In this document: piece by piece, positions 27,170-35,403 of the stretch | How the letters are laid out: each line of letters begins with the position of its first letter | How positions within the stretch are numbered: the first letter of the stretch is position 1 | Assembly (NCBI RefSeq): GCF_013778305.1 | Contig: NZ_JACEIC010000002.1 | Coordinates: 2,009,669-2,073,668, forward strand | Source of the DNA: Nocardioides agri | GTDB taxonomy: Bacteria; Actinomycetota; Actinomycetes; Propionibacteriales; Nocardioidaceae | Direction: 5' to 3' | Length of the DNA stretch: 64,000 nucleotides | Made by a program: the position numbers and the translations under genes | Notes under the pieces: model-generated | Told to the model about the DNA's origin: nothing | The model's input: the letters and a program-made list of their open reading frames with translations, nothing else | Database searches by the model: none

Positions 27170-27895
27170 ATGGAGGAGTCCGTCGAGTCGTTGCGGGAGC
27201 TGTTGACCCTCGACGAGCTCACCAACCGGGTCGGCATGAGCGTGCGCAACATCCGCTTCTACACGACCAAGGGCCTGGTGCCGCCGCCGATCCGGCGCGG
27301 GCGGTCCGGCTACTACACGCCCGACCACGTCGCCCGGCTCGAGCTGGTCCAGGAGCTGCAGGCCCACGGCTTCACGCTCGCGGCGATCGAGAAGTACGTC
27401 GCGCGCATCCCCGCCGACGCCACCCCGGAGGACATCGCGCTGCACCGCACGATGCTCGCGCCCTGGCAGGCGGACCTGCCCGTCGAGATGTCGCGCGCCG
27501 AGCTCGACCGGCGTACCGCCCGCACGCTGAGCGACGACGACCTGGCGACCCTCAACGCGCTCGGCATCGTCTTCCGCACCAAGCGCGGCCGCTACGAGGT
27601 CGCGGTCTCCCAGCTGTCGGTCGGCCTGACCCTGCTGGACCTCGGCTTCCCGGTCGAGGCCGCGGTCGCCGCCGCCGACGTGTACGCCGACCACGGCCGG
27701 CAGATCGCCAAGGAGCTGAACGAGCTCTTCCGCACCATGGTGTGGCCGGTCTACAAGGAGGCCGGCGCGTCCACCGAGACCCTGCGCAAGGTCGTCGAGA
27801 GCCTCAAGCCGCTCTCGATTGCCAGCCTGGTCGCGGCCTACGAGTCAGCCATGGACGAGACCCGCCGCGAGGACATCGAGCGCCGGACGCGCTAG
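27170..27895 (+). CDS. MerR family transcriptional regulator, probable regulator of fadA-fadB
   Basis: 241 aa. The N-terminal MerR helix-turn-helix reads LTLDELTNRVGMSVRNIRFYTTKGLVPPP, with the wing RSGYYTPDHVARLELVQELQ. An effector domain of about 150 residues, without MerR metal-site cysteines, follows, which suggests an organic ligand such as an acyl-CoA. The ATG is set by AGGAGGG 2-8 nt upstream. Divergent from fadA with 102 bp between starts and a palindromic operator in that gap. It probably activates or represses fadAB and itself, and perhaps the CaiB gene at 34185. Confidence 0.85.
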   Translation: MEESVESLRELLTLDELTNRVGMSVRNIRFYTTKGLVPPPIRRGRSGYYTPDHVARLELVQELQAHGFTLAAIEKYVARIPADATPEDIALHRTMLAPWQADLPVEMSRAELDRRTARTLSDDDLATLNALGIVFRTKRGRYEVAVSQLSVGLTLLDLGFPVEAAVAAADVYADHGRQIAKELNELFRTMVWPVYKEAGASTETLRKVVESLKPLSIASLVAAYESAMDETRREDIERRTR

Positions 27896-27933
27896 CGGGC
27901 CCTGTCGGTGGGGCCGCTCGGTTGGCTCTGTCG

Positions 27934-27996
27934 GTTTCACCGGTGCACCGGTGAAACTGTCACTTCTCGGCCGTTGCAACGCCTGAGAAGTGACAG
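27934..27996. repeat. double-hairpin repeat element, copy 1 (convergent gap)
   Basis: First hairpin: a perfect 24-bp palindrome at 27934-27957, half-arm GTTTCACCGGTG. Second: CTGTCACTTCTC (27957-27968) and GAGAAGTGACAG (27985-27996), 12 bp, with a 16-nt loop containing GTTGCAAC. The tail repeats GCCTGAGGAGTG (28001-28012). Between the stops of the MerR and PPOX genes, so it can serve both as terminator. A second copy is at 41880-41944. Confidence 0.85.
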
Positions 27997-28019
27997 GAAC
28001 GCCTGAGGAGTGCCGGCCG

Positions 28020-28463
28020 CTAGCCGCTGGGCCGCATCGTCAGCCAGGGCCGGTCGAGCCGGAACCTGCGGCCGGTGACCTCGGCGGGCACGATCTCGAC
28101 CACGTCGTACTTCGGCGTGCCGACCCACGGCCGCAGCGGCAGGGTCTCGGCCCGGTGCTCCTCGTCCTCACCGAGGTGGCGGGCGTGGCCGCGCACGACC
28201 ACGCTGACCGCGGTCTCGCCGGCGAAGTCGTCGATCTCGAAGGCCACCTCGGCCCCGATCTCGACGGCGAGGAGCTTGGCGCCGGGTGCGGTGCGGAAGA
28301 GGAGGGTCTGGTTGCCCAGCGCGTCGCGGTCGACGGCGTAGTTGATCGGGGTGATGTGCTGCTCGTCGACCACCGTGAACGCGAGCCGGCCGAACTCGTG
28401 CTCGCCCAGCAGCTCCCAGCACTCCTCCGGGGTCAGCTCCACGACCGGTGACTCGTCGTTCAT
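28020..28463 (-). CDS. pyridoxamine 5'-phosphate oxidase family protein (flavin-binding split barrel)
   Basis: 147 aa. The order TPEECWELLGEHEFGRLAFTVVDEQHITPINYAVD, then LLFRTAPGAKL and SVVVRGHARHL, is that of the small PPOX/F420-dependent split-barrel group widespread in actinobacteria. It probably binds FMN or F420 and reduces an unknown small molecule. CAGTCT at 28470-28475 (minus) ends 6 nt before the ATG. It converges with the MerR gene across the double-hairpin element and diverges from the SDR gene. Confidence 0.8.
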   Translation of the reverse strand: MNDESPVVELTPEECWELLGEHEFGRLAFTVVDEQHITPINYAVDRDALGNQTLLFRTAPGAKLLAVEIGAEVAFEIDDFAGETAVSVVVRGHARHLGEDEEHRAETLPLRPWVGTPKYDVVEIVPAEVTGRRFRLDRPWLTMRPSG

Positions 28464-28535
28464 CCGTCCAGACTGTCAGAGCCGGCTCCCGCGGGCGAGA
28501 GTCGATGGTCCCGGGTTCGGGTACGTTCACGAGCA

Positions 28536-29456
28536 ATGGACGACGACGAGCAGCTCCGGGTCCTGGTGGCCGGCGCGACGGGGTTCGTGGGGCGCCATCT
28601 CGTCCCCGCCCTGATCGAGCGCGGCGACCGCGTGCGCGCCATGACCCGTCGGCCCGAGTCGTACGACGGGCCGGCGGACGCCGTCGGTGGGGACGTCTCG
28701 GACGCCGGCAGCCTGGCCGAGGCGCTGACCGACATCGACGTCGCCGTCTACCTCGTGCACTCGCTGGCCGAGGACGACTTCGAGCGCAAGGACGCCGAGG
28801 CGGCGCGAGGCTTCGGCCTCGCGTGCGCGGCGACCGGGGTGCGGCAGATCGTCTACCTCGGCGGGCTCGGTCGCGACGACGACGACCTGTCCTCGCACCT
28901 GCGATCGCGGCGCGAGGTCGAGCGGCTGCTCGGCGAGGCCGGGGTCCCGGTGACGACGCTGCGCGCGGCAGTCGTCGTCGGCGCCGGCGGCATCTCCTGG
29001 GAGATCACCCGCCAGCTGGTGCACAACCTCCCGGCGATGGTGGTCCCCAAGTGGGCGACGACCCTCTCGCAGCCCATCGCGCTCGACGACGTGGTCCGCT
29101 ACCTCGTCGGCGTGATCGGCACCGAGGCGGCGTACGCGCGGACGTTCGAGGTCGGCGGCCCGGAGCAGCTGACCTACATCGAGATGATGCAGCAGGCCAG
29201 CGAGCAGATGACCGGTCACCGGCTCCCGATCCTCACCGCGCCGGTGCTGACGCCGGAGCTCTCGTCCTACTGGATCGCGACCGTGACCGACGTCGACGTC
29301 ACCACGGGGCGCAACCTCATCGAGTCGATGCGCACCGAGGTCGTCGTCACCGACGACTCGATCCGCGAGCTCGTGCCCGGTGAGCCGCTGACGTACGCCG
29401 AGGCCGTGCGGCGCGCGCTAGAACAGGCGCGGCAGGGCGAGCAGCAGGACGACTGA
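28536..29456 (+). CDS. NAD(P)H-binding SDR-type protein (atypical, NmrA/NDUFA9-like)
   Basis: 306 aa. Begins LRVLVAGATGFVGRHLVPALIERG, the G-x-x-G-x-x-G dinucleotide motif of extended/atypical SDRs, and has VRQIVYLGGLG and VEVGGPEQLTYIEMM typical of the YbjT/NDUFA9-like group. The canonical Tyr-x3-Lys is not obvious, so a binding or isomerase role is as likely as a dehydrogenase. TACGTT at 28522-28527 ends 8 nt before the ATG. Its last 39 bp overlap the convergent CPBP protease gene. Confidence 0.8.
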   Translation: MDDDEQLRVLVAGATGFVGRHLVPALIERGDRVRAMTRRPESYDGPADAVGGDVSDAGSLAEALTDIDVAVYLVHSLAEDDFERKDAEAARGFGLACAATGVRQIVYLGGLGRDDDDLSSHLRSRREVERLLGEAGVPVTTLRAAVVVGAGGISWEITRQLVHNLPAMVVPKWATTLSQPIALDDVVRYLVGVIGTEAAYARTFEVGGPEQLTYIEMMQQASEQMTGHRLPILTAPVLTPELSSYWIATVTDVDVTTGRNLIESMRTEVVVTDDSIRELVPGEPLTYAEAVRRALEQARQGEQQDD

Positions 29457-30008
29457 CCAGGTCGCGTGCACCAGGCAGGGGGCGACCACCCCGCCGCTGT
29501 GCCGCCGGGCCGCCGCGGCCACCAGGCCGAGCAGCACCGAGGCGAAGACCAGCATCACGTTGCCGGTGGCCACGGTGACGACGGCGTAGACGAGGGTGGT
29601 CGCCAGCACCGGCCGCGGCAGGGCGTCGTAGAGCGCGCCGCGGAAGTAGAGCTCCTCGGACAGCCCGGTCACGACCGCGACCAGCACGACCAGCGGCCCC
29701 GAGCCGCGGTCGGCGTACGCCGTCACCGCGCCGACCGCGTCGTCGAGCGCCGGGATCTCGCGGACCACCAGGGCGCCGACGACGAAGACCGCACCGAGAG
29801 CGAGACCGACGAGGACCGGTCGCACCGGCGAGCGGTCACCGAAGGTCGGCGGCCCGGCGAGCAGTGCGCCGCCGGCCCAGACGGCCGCGAGCGCGAGCGC
29901 CGCGGGGTAGAACCAGACGGTCCCGGGCTCGATGCGCAGCGAGACGCCGAGCAGCACCGTGCCGAGCACGAGGGTGGTCACCAGCACCACCCGACGTCGG
30001 TCCCCCAC
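29418..30008 (-). CDS. CPBP family intramembrane metalloprotease
   Basis: 196 aa, about six hydrophobic segments. Contains the family signature SEELYFRGAL (Glu-Glu-x3-Arg) and the later GGVVAPCLVHATWSV histidine motif. CPBP (CAAX prenyl protease 2/Abi-like) proteins are membrane-embedded proteases. The role here is unknown; some members give bacteriocin self-immunity. GTG at 30008 is preferred over an upstream reading from 30038. The 3' end overlaps the SDR gene by 39 bp on the opposite strand. Confidence 0.82.
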   Translation of the reverse strand: MGDRRRVVLVTTLVLGTVLLGVSLRIEPGTVWFYPAALALAAVWAGGALLAGPPTFGDRSPVRPVLVGLALGAVFVVGALVVREIPALDDAVGAVTAYADRGSGPLVVLVAVVTGLSEELYFRGALYDALPRPVLATTLVYAVVTVATGNVMLVFASVLLGLVAAAARRHSGGVVAPCLVHATWSVVLLLALPRLF

Positions 30009-30040
30009 GCGCCGACTGTACGGCGCGTGGGGGCACACGA

Positions 30041-31546
30041 TCAGCGGCGGCCGGTGCTGAAGGAGGACGCGCTGTGGCGGGACTGCCCGCCACCGGAGGA
30101 CTGTGCCGAGCCGCCGGCACGCCGGCGCGAGCCGCCGTTGCCGCCGCCGGACTTCGGCGCGCCGGAGCGCCCCTGACCGCCGGACTTCGCCTGGCCACCG
30201 CCGGAGCGGCCCTGGCCGCCGGTCGTGGCCTGACCGCCGCTGCGGCCACCGCCGCTCGAGCGGCGACCGCCGCCGGAGCGCCGGCCACCGCCGCCACCGG
30301 TGCGGCCCTGGCTCTGGGCCGGGGCCTCGACGACGAGGCCGCCGGGCAGGGTCCGCTCGCCGGGAGCGAGCTCGGCGAGCAGCGGGTGGCCCGCGCCGTT
30401 GATCTTCGTGGTCGTCGGCTTGATGCCGGCGGCGCGCGTCAGGTCGCGGACGTCACGCACCTGGTCGTCGGTCATCAACGTGATGACCGTGCCCTTGGCA
30501 CCGGCGCGCGCCGTACGGCCGGAGCGGTGCAGGTAGGCCTTGTGCTCGACCGGCGGGTCGGCGTGCACGACCAGCGACACGTCGTCGACGTGGATGCCGC
30601 GGGCGGCGATGTCGGTCGCGACCAGCGTGGTGGCGCGGCCGGAGTGGAAGGCCTCCATGTTGCGGGTCCGGGCGTTCTGGCTGAGGTTGCCGTGCAGCTC
30701 GACCGTCGGCACGCCGTTGCTGTTGAGCTGGCGGGTGAGCGCCTTGGCGCCGTGCTTGGTGCGCGTGAAGACGACCGTGCGCCCCGGCGCGCTGACCAGG
30801 TCGGTCAGCACGGAGACGCGGTGCTCGCGCGCCAGGTGCAGGACGTGGTGGTCCATGGTCGCGACCGGCGACTGCGCCGAGTCGGCCTGGTGGGTCACCG
30901 GGTTCTGCAGGAAGCGCTTCACGAGCACGTCGATCGCGCGGTCCAGGGTGGCCGAGAACAGCAGCCGCTGGCCGCTGCGCGGGGTCTGGTCCATGATCCG
31001 GCGGACGCCGGGCAGGAAGCCGAGGTCGGCCATGTGGTCGGCCTCGTCCAGGATCGTGATCTCGACCTGGCTGAGGTCGCAGTGGCCCTGGCCGATCAGG
31101 TCCTCGAGCCGGCCGGGGCAGGCGAGCACGATGTCGGCGCCCTTGCGGAGGCCCTGGACCTGCGGGTTCTGGCCCACGCCGCCGAAGATCGTCTGGGTGG
31201 TGAGGCCGGCCGTCGCGGCCAGCGGCTTCAACGAGTCGTTGATCTGGTTGACGAGCTCGCGCGTCGGGGCCAGGACCAGGGCGCGCGGCTTGCGCGCCTG
31301 GGCCGGCCGCCCGGAGGCGGAGAGGCGGGCGACCAGCGGCAGCAGGAACGCGTAGGTCTTGCCGGAGCCGGTGCGGCCGCGGCCGAGCACGTCGCGACCC
31401 GCGAGCGAGTCGGGCAGCGTGGCGGCCTGGATGGGGGTCGGGGTGGAGATGCCGAGGTCCGCGAGGACGGCGGCAAGGGAAGCGGGGACGCCGAGATCGG
31501 CGAAGCCCGCAGCAGACACTGCAGTGGACAAGAGAAGATCACTCAC
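30041..31546 (-). CDS. DEAD-box RNA helicase with Gly/Ser/Arg-rich tail
   Basis: 501 aa, GTG start at 31546. All core motifs are present: Q motif STPTPIQ, motif I GRTGSGKT, Ia PTRELVNQI, II ILDEADHMAD, III FSATLD, V ATDIAARGI and VI HRSGRTARAG. From about residue 395 the tail is a low-complexity Gly-Ser-Arg-Gln region with many GG-R/S repeats, suited to RNA binding or condensate formation. It resembles RhlE-type helicases that act in rRNA or mRNA remodelling at low temperature. There is no Shine-Dalgarno. A chain of four hairpins occupies the leader just upstream, which suggests RNA-level control. Confidence 0.9.
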   Translation of the reverse strand: MSDLLLSTAVSAAGFADLGVPASLAAVLADLGISTPTPIQAATLPDSLAGRDVLGRGRTGSGKTYAFLLPLVARLSASGRPAQARKPRALVLAPTRELVNQINDSLKPLAATAGLTTQTIFGGVGQNPQVQGLRKGADIVLACPGRLEDLIGQGHCDLSQVEITILDEADHMADLGFLPGVRRIMDQTPRSGQRLLFSATLDRAIDVLVKRFLQNPVTHQADSAQSPVATMDHHVLHLAREHRVSVLTDLVSAPGRTVVFTRTKHGAKALTRQLNSNGVPTVELHGNLSQNARTRNMEAFHSGRATTLVATDIAARGIHVDDVSLVVHADPPVEHKAYLHRSGRTARAGAKGTVITLMTDDQVRDVRDLTRAAGIKPTTTKINGAGHPLLAELAPGERTLPGGLVVEAPAQSQGRTGGGGGRRSGGGRRSSGGGRSGGQATTGGQGRSGGGQAKSGGQGRSGAPKSGGGNGGSRRRAGGSAQSSGGGQSRHSASSFSTGRR

Positions 31547-31548
31547 TG

Positions 31549-31635
31549 TTGGCGTGTCTCGCCAAGCTGAACCCACCGGTGGGTGGGAGCGGAGAAGCTG
31601 CCTCACGATGTGAGGGGCGCGATCCCCGAGGGATC
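31549..31635 (-). promoter_or_regulatory. hairpin-rich 5' leader of the DEAD-box helicase mRNA
   Basis: Four short perfect stems lie in series just before the GTG at 31546: TTGGCG/CGCCAA (31549-31554, 31560-31565), the palindrome ACCCACCGGTGGGT (31571-31584), CCTCAC/GTGAGG (31601-31606, 31610-31615) and GATCCC/GGGATC (31621-31626, 31630-31635). The first sits 2 nt from the start codon, where a ribosome would load. A cis-regulatory RNA, for example cold- or helicase-responsive, is inferred. Confidence 0.5.
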
Positions 31636-31659
31636 GGCCGAAGCCCGAGGCAAGACTGA

Positions 31660-31696
31660 ACGGGCTGCTCCCGCAAGCCTAGTGGGAGCAGCCCGT
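31660..31696 (-). terminator. intrinsic terminator of the csbD gene
   Basis: ACGGGCTGCTCCC (31660-31672) and GGGAGCAGCCCGT (31684-31696) pair perfectly over 13 bp with an 11-nt loop. On the minus strand the stem is followed by TTCAGTCTT, a weak U-rich tract. It lies 32 nt after the csbD stop. Confidence 0.75.
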
Positions 31697-31728
31697 CAGA
31701 CCTGCATCGACACGGTGTGACGTTGGAC

Positions 31729-31923
31729 CTACGGGGTGATGCCGTCCTTGACGTCCTTGGCGGCGTCCTTGACGTGCTCGCCCGCGTCCTTGACCTTCGA
31801 CGAGGTCTGGTCGGCCTTGCCCTCGGCCTCGAGGCTCTCGTCGCCGGTGGCCTTGCCCGCCGACTCCTTGCCCTGGCCCTTGAGGTTCTCGACCTTGTTC
31901 TCTGCCTTGTCCTTCAGTCCCAT
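31729..31923 (-). CDS. CsbD family stress-response protein
   Basis: 64 aa. MGLKDKAENKVENLKGQGKE begins with the CsbD-like pattern of Lys/Glu/Ala-rich, Gly-spaced segments (ESAGKATGDESLEAEGKADQ), highly hydrophilic and probably disordered or helical. The CsbD family is induced by general stress in Bacillus; the molecular role is unknown. The ATG is chosen by GAGGAGG 5 nt upstream (31929-31935), the clearest Shine-Dalgarno here; an in-frame ATG eight codons further upstream lacks one. Confidence 0.85.
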   Translation of the reverse strand: MGLKDKAENKVENLKGQGKESAGKATGDESLEAEGKADQTSSKVKDAGEHVKDAAKDVKDGITP

Positions 31924-31965
31924 GTCTACCTCCTCGTTGTAGCCCATGGGTGTCCGATCGAGGGG

Positions 31966-33402
31966 TCAGGCAAACCTCAGGACGCCGTCGTCGATGGCCT
32001 CGCGGCGGATCGTGCGGACGTCGGTGAGGTAGTTCTGCTTCAGCTGCCACGGCGCCCGGTCGCCCTGGACGGGGACGGCGTCGAGCGCGCGGAGGACGTA
32101 GCCGGACGAGAAGTCCATGAACGGCCGCTCCCCCACGCTCGGGTCACGCTCGGCCAGCACCTGGCGGTAGCCGTGCTCGTCCATGTGGCGCAGCAGCCGG
32201 ACGACGTACTCGGTGACGAGGTCGGCCTTGAGGGTCCAGGACGCGTTGGTGTAGCCGATCGTGAAGGCGAAGTTGGGGACGCCGCTGAGCATCAGGGCCT
32301 TGTACGACATGGTGTCGTGGGCCTTCACCTCGGCGCCGTCGACGCTGAGCGTGATGCCGCCGAAGGCGAGCACCTTGAGGCCCGTGGCCGTGACGATGAT
32401 GTCGGCCTCGAGCTGCTCGCCCGACGTCAGCCGGATCCCGGTCTCGGTGAAGGTGTCGATCGTGTCGGTGACGATCGAGGCGGTGCCGTGCCGCAGCGCG
32501 CGGAAGAGGTCCCCGTCGGGCACCAGGCAGAGCCGCTGGTCCCAGGGGTCGTACGTCGGCTTGAAGTGCGTGTCGACGTCGATCTCCGGCGGCAGCAGCT
32601 TGATCGTCGCCTTGCGGATGAAGTTGCGCAGCACGTCGGGCCGCTTGCGACTGACCTGGTAGCTGGCCATCGCGAGCAGGATGCTCTTCCAGCGCACGAT
32701 CGGGTAGGAGATCCGCTCGGGCAGGCGGCTCAGTCGCTGCGCGATGGGGTCGCGGCCCGGCGCGGAGAGGATGTACGTCGGCGAGCGCTGCAGCATCGTC
32801 ACGTGTGCGGCGTCCTCGGCCATCGCCGGCACCAGCGTCACCGCGGTCGCGCCGCTGCCGATCACGACGACCCGCTTGCCGGCGTAGTCGAGGTCCTCGG
32901 GCCAGTGCTGCGGGTGGATCACCTGGCCGCGGAAGTCGTCCTGGCCGGGGAAGCGCGGCGCGTAGCCCTGCTCGTAGTCGTAGTAGCCGGTGCAGCCGAG
33001 CAGGAAGCCGGCCGTGAGCTGCCGTGGCCCGTCGGGGGTCTCCACCTGGACCGTCCAGCGCGCGTCCGCGCTGCTCCAGTCGACCCGGACGACCCGGTGG
33101 CCGTAGCGGATCAGCCGGTCCACGCCGTACTCCTGGGCGACGTCGCGGACGTACTGGAGGATCGACGGACCGTCCGCCAGCGCCTTCTGGCCGCGCCAGG
33201 GCCGCCAGCGGTAGCCGAGCGTGAACATGTCGGAGTCGGAGCGGACGCCCGGGTAGCGGAAGAGGTCCCAGGTGCCGCCGCTCACCGCCCGCGCCTCCAG
33301 CACCGCGAGGGTGCGGTGCGGGTGCTGCTGGCGGAGCTGGGCCGCGGCGCCGATGCCCGAGAGGCCGGCACCGACGACGAGGACGTCCACGTGCTCAGTC
33401 AC
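31966..33402 (-). CDS. ethA: FAD-containing Baeyer-Villiger-type monooxygenase, EthA-like
   Basis: 478 aa, GTG start. The N-terminal DVLVVGAGLSGIGAA binds FAD; GGTWDLFRYPGVRSDSDM and IHPQHWPEDLDY with a second dinucleotide motif VVVIGSGATAV bind NADPH. These and the C-terminal NYLTDVRTIRREAIDDGVLRFA-type end (last residues IDDGVLRFA) closely resemble M. tuberculosis EthA as I remember it. EthA oxygenates ketones and activates thioamide drugs. No ethR-like repressor is adjacent. TAAGGT at 33409-33414 (minus) ends 6 nt before the GTG. Confidence 0.88.
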   Translation of the reverse strand: MTEHVDVLVVGAGLSGIGAAAQLRQQHPHRTLAVLEARAVSGGTWDLFRYPGVRSDSDMFTLGYRWRPWRGQKALADGPSILQYVRDVAQEYGVDRLIRYGHRVVRVDWSSADARWTVQVETPDGPRQLTAGFLLGCTGYYDYEQGYAPRFPGQDDFRGQVIHPQHWPEDLDYAGKRVVVIGSGATAVTLVPAMAEDAAHVTMLQRSPTYILSAPGRDPIAQRLSRLPERISYPIVRWKSILLAMASYQVSRKRPDVLRNFIRKATIKLLPPEIDVDTHFKPTYDPWDQRLCLVPDGDLFRALRHGTASIVTDTIDTFTETGIRLTSGEQLEADIIVTATGLKVLAFGGITLSVDGAEVKAHDTMSYKALMLSGVPNFAFTIGYTNASWTLKADLVTEYVVRLLRHMDEHGYRQVLAERDPSVGERPFMDFSSGYVLRALDAVPVQGDRAPWQLKQNYLTDVRTIRREAIDDGVLRFA

Positions 33403-33425
33403 CCGGCCACCTTACTGAATATCTG

Positions 33426-34160
33426 TCAACAGGAGAAGAGCTCCACGAACCGCGCCAGCAGGCGCGTCGGGTGCTCGACGTGGCTGGCCCGGGCCATCTC
33501 CATCAGCGCCTCAGCCTGCTCGGGCGGGTCGAAGTAGCCGTGGTGGCGGTAGGTGTCGATGCGCAGCACGAGCCCGTCGATGTCGAGCTCAGGGTGGAAC
33601 TGCGTGGCGTAGACGTTGTCGCCGAGCCGGAAGGCGTGCACCGGGCAGTCGGCGCTCGACGCCAGCAGCACCGCGCCGGCCGGCAGCCGGCGGACCGCCT
33701 CCTTGTGCCCGAGGAACGCGTCGAACGTCGGCGGCATCGTGCCGAGCAGCCGGTCCGCGCGACCGGCGTCGGTGAGGGTGATCTCGCGAGCGGAGATCGG
33801 CTCGGCGTGGTGGCGGTCGACGACGCCGCCCCGCAGGGTGCCGAGCACGCCGATGCCGTAGCAGGCACCGAGGAACGGGAAGTCGGCGTCGACCACCCGG
33901 GTCGCCAGGTCGTGGAGCTCCGCCTCGGCCCGCAGCTGGGCGGCGCTCTTGCGCTCCGCCGGGTCGCTCACGTTGAACGGCCCGCCCCCGAGGATGATCC
34001 CCGACCAGTCCGCGAGGTCGACCGGCCCGAGCGGGTCGCGCTCGAGCCGGACCCGGCGTACGTCCCTCTCGTCGAGGCCGGCGCACCGCAGCACCGCGGC
34101 GTACTCGCTGTCCGCCGCGGCGTCCTCGGCCCGGGTGCCGAGGAAGAGGAAGGGCTTCAT
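33426..34160 (-). CDS. type 1 glutamine amidotransferase domain protein
   Basis: 244 aa, a stand-alone class I GATase. The nucleophile elbow is FPFLGACYGIGVLG (Cys in GACYG), and the catalytic His-x-Glu is in YATQFHPELD. It has no synthetase partner next to it, as in the GuaA-like/YfeJ-type proteins that hydrolyse glutamine or gamma-glutamyl compounds. The role is unknown. It lies 24 nt after the CaiB stop on the same strand and might be co-transcribed. Confidence 0.82.
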   Translation of the reverse strand: MKPFLFLGTRAEDAAADSEYAAVLRCAGLDERDVRRVRLERDPLGPVDLADWSGIILGGGPFNVSDPAERKSAAQLRAEAELHDLATRVVDADFPFLGACYGIGVLGTLRGGVVDRHHAEPISAREITLTDAGRADRLLGTMPPTFDAFLGHKEAVRRLPAGAVLLASSADCPVHAFRLGDNVYATQFHPELDIDGLVLRIDTYRHHGYFDPPEQAEALMEMARASHVEHPTRLLARFVELFSC

Positions 34161-34184
34161 GCCCTCATCCTCACGCCCGCGCCC

Positions 34185-35351
34185 TCATGCCTGCACGGCG
34201 GCGCCGCTCTCGAGCAGCGCGTCGACGTCGTCGATGCCCCACGCCGCCAGCGCCGCGCGGGTGCTGTCGCCGGCGCTCTCGGCGGCGCGGCCGATGGTCG
34301 GCTCGGTGCGGGAGAAGCGCGGCGCCGGGGCGGGCTGGACGTGGCCGTCCTTCTCGACGAACGTGCCGCGGGCCTTCAGGTGCGGGTGCTCGAACGCCTC
34401 GCTGATCGGCAGGATGCCCGCGACGCACGCGTCGGTGCCCTCGAAGAGGGCGACCCACTCGGCCTGCGTCTTCTGCCGGAAGGTGTCGGCGAAGAGCTTC
34501 TTGAGCGCCTCGTTGTTGGCCGGGTCCCAGCGGTCGGGCGCGGTCTCCGTGAGGTCGAGGAGGTCGAGGAAGGCGTCGTAGAACTGCGGCTCCAGCGCGC
34601 CCACCGACATGTGCCGGCCGTCGGCGGTCTCGTAGATGTCGTAGTACGCCGCGCCGCCGTCGAGCAGGTTGGCCGCGCGCTCCTCGCGGTAGCCGCCGGA
34701 CGCCAGGAACGCGGCCGTCATCGCGTTGAGGTGCGCCGTGCCGTCCACGATCGCGGCGTCGACGACCTGGCCCGTGCCACTGACCCTGGCCTCGAGGAGC
34801 GCGGCGAGGATGCCGATGACGAGGTAGGTCGAGCCGCCGCCGAAGTCGCCCACCAGGTTGGTCGGGAAGTGCGGTCGGCTCTTGTCCTGGCCGAGGCCGA
34901 ACAGCGCGCCGGTGATGGCGATGTAGTTCATGTCATGGCCGGCCGCCTGGGCGAGCGGGCCGTCCTGGCCCCACCCGGTCATCCGGCCGTAGACGAGGCG
35001 CTCGTTGACCTCGGCGAGGTCGTCGGGGCCGAGTCCCAGCCGCTCCATCACCCCGGGCCGCATGCCCTCGACGAGGACGTCGGCCTGCGCCACGAGGCGC
35101 TTCACGGTCGCGATGGCGTCGGGGTTCTTGAGGTCCAGCGCGACGCTGGGCCGGCCGCGGTTGAGCAGCATGTGGCTGCCCCCGCCGGCCAGCGCCTGCC
35201 CGCCGGGCCGCTCGACGCGGATCACGTCCGCGCCGAGGTCGGCCAGGATCATGCACGCGTGCGGGCCCGGCCCGATGCCCGCGATCTCCACGACCTTCAC
35301 GCCCCTGAGCGGCCCGGTGCCCTGCCCGAGCTCGTACGTCTCCTCAGCCAT
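34185..35351 (-). CDS. CaiB/BaiF CoA-transferase, alpha-methylacyl-CoA racemase-like
   Basis: 388 aa. GPLRGVKVVEIAGIGPGPHACMILADLGADVIRVE-type N-terminus (first part GPLRGVKVVEIAG) and LVGDFGGGSTYLVIGILAAL with the family aspartate are typical of type III CoA-transferases and of AMACR. GGAAYYDIYETADGRHMSVG favours racemase. AMACR inverts 2-methylacyl-CoA stereochemistry so that branched chains can enter beta-oxidation, fitting the fad genes nearby. ATG at 35351 is preferred over ATGs at 35360 and 35363; CATGAT (35359-35364, minus) ends 7 nt before it, next to an operator shared with fadA. Confidence 0.86.
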   Translation of the reverse strand: MAEETYELGQGTGPLRGVKVVEIAGIGPGPHACMILADLGADVIRVERPGGQALAGGGSHMLLNRGRPSVALDLKNPDAIATVKRLVAQADVLVEGMRPGVMERLGLGPDDLAEVNERLVYGRMTGWGQDGPLAQAAGHDMNYIAITGALFGLGQDKSRPHFPTNLVGDFGGGSTYLVIGILAALLEARVSGTGQVVDAAIVDGTAHLNAMTAAFLASGGYREERAANLLDGGAAYYDIYETADGRHMSVGALEPQFYDAFLDLLDLTETAPDRWDPANNEALKKLFADTFRQKTQAEWVALFEGTDACVAGILPISEAFEHPHLKARGTFVEKDGHVQPAPAPRFSRTEPTIGRAAESAGDSTRAALAAWGIDDVDALLESGAAVQA

Positions 35352-35358
35352 GCCTCGC

Positions 35359-35387
35359 ATCATGACAGAAGTGCTGTCACGGTCGAG
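35359..35387 (-). promoter_or_regulatory. MerR-type operator/promoter of the CaiB gene (site 2)
   Basis: TGACA (35363-35367) and TGTCA (35375-35379) form the same inverted repeat with a 7-nt spacer as at fadA. On the minus strand CTCGAC (35387-35382) and CATGAT (35364-35359) are placed as -35 and -10 with 17 nt between. Aligned in the direction of transcription, sites 1 and 2 share 22 of 31 bases. Confidence 0.6.
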
Positions 35388-35403
35388 GGGCTGCGGGCCG
35401 TCG

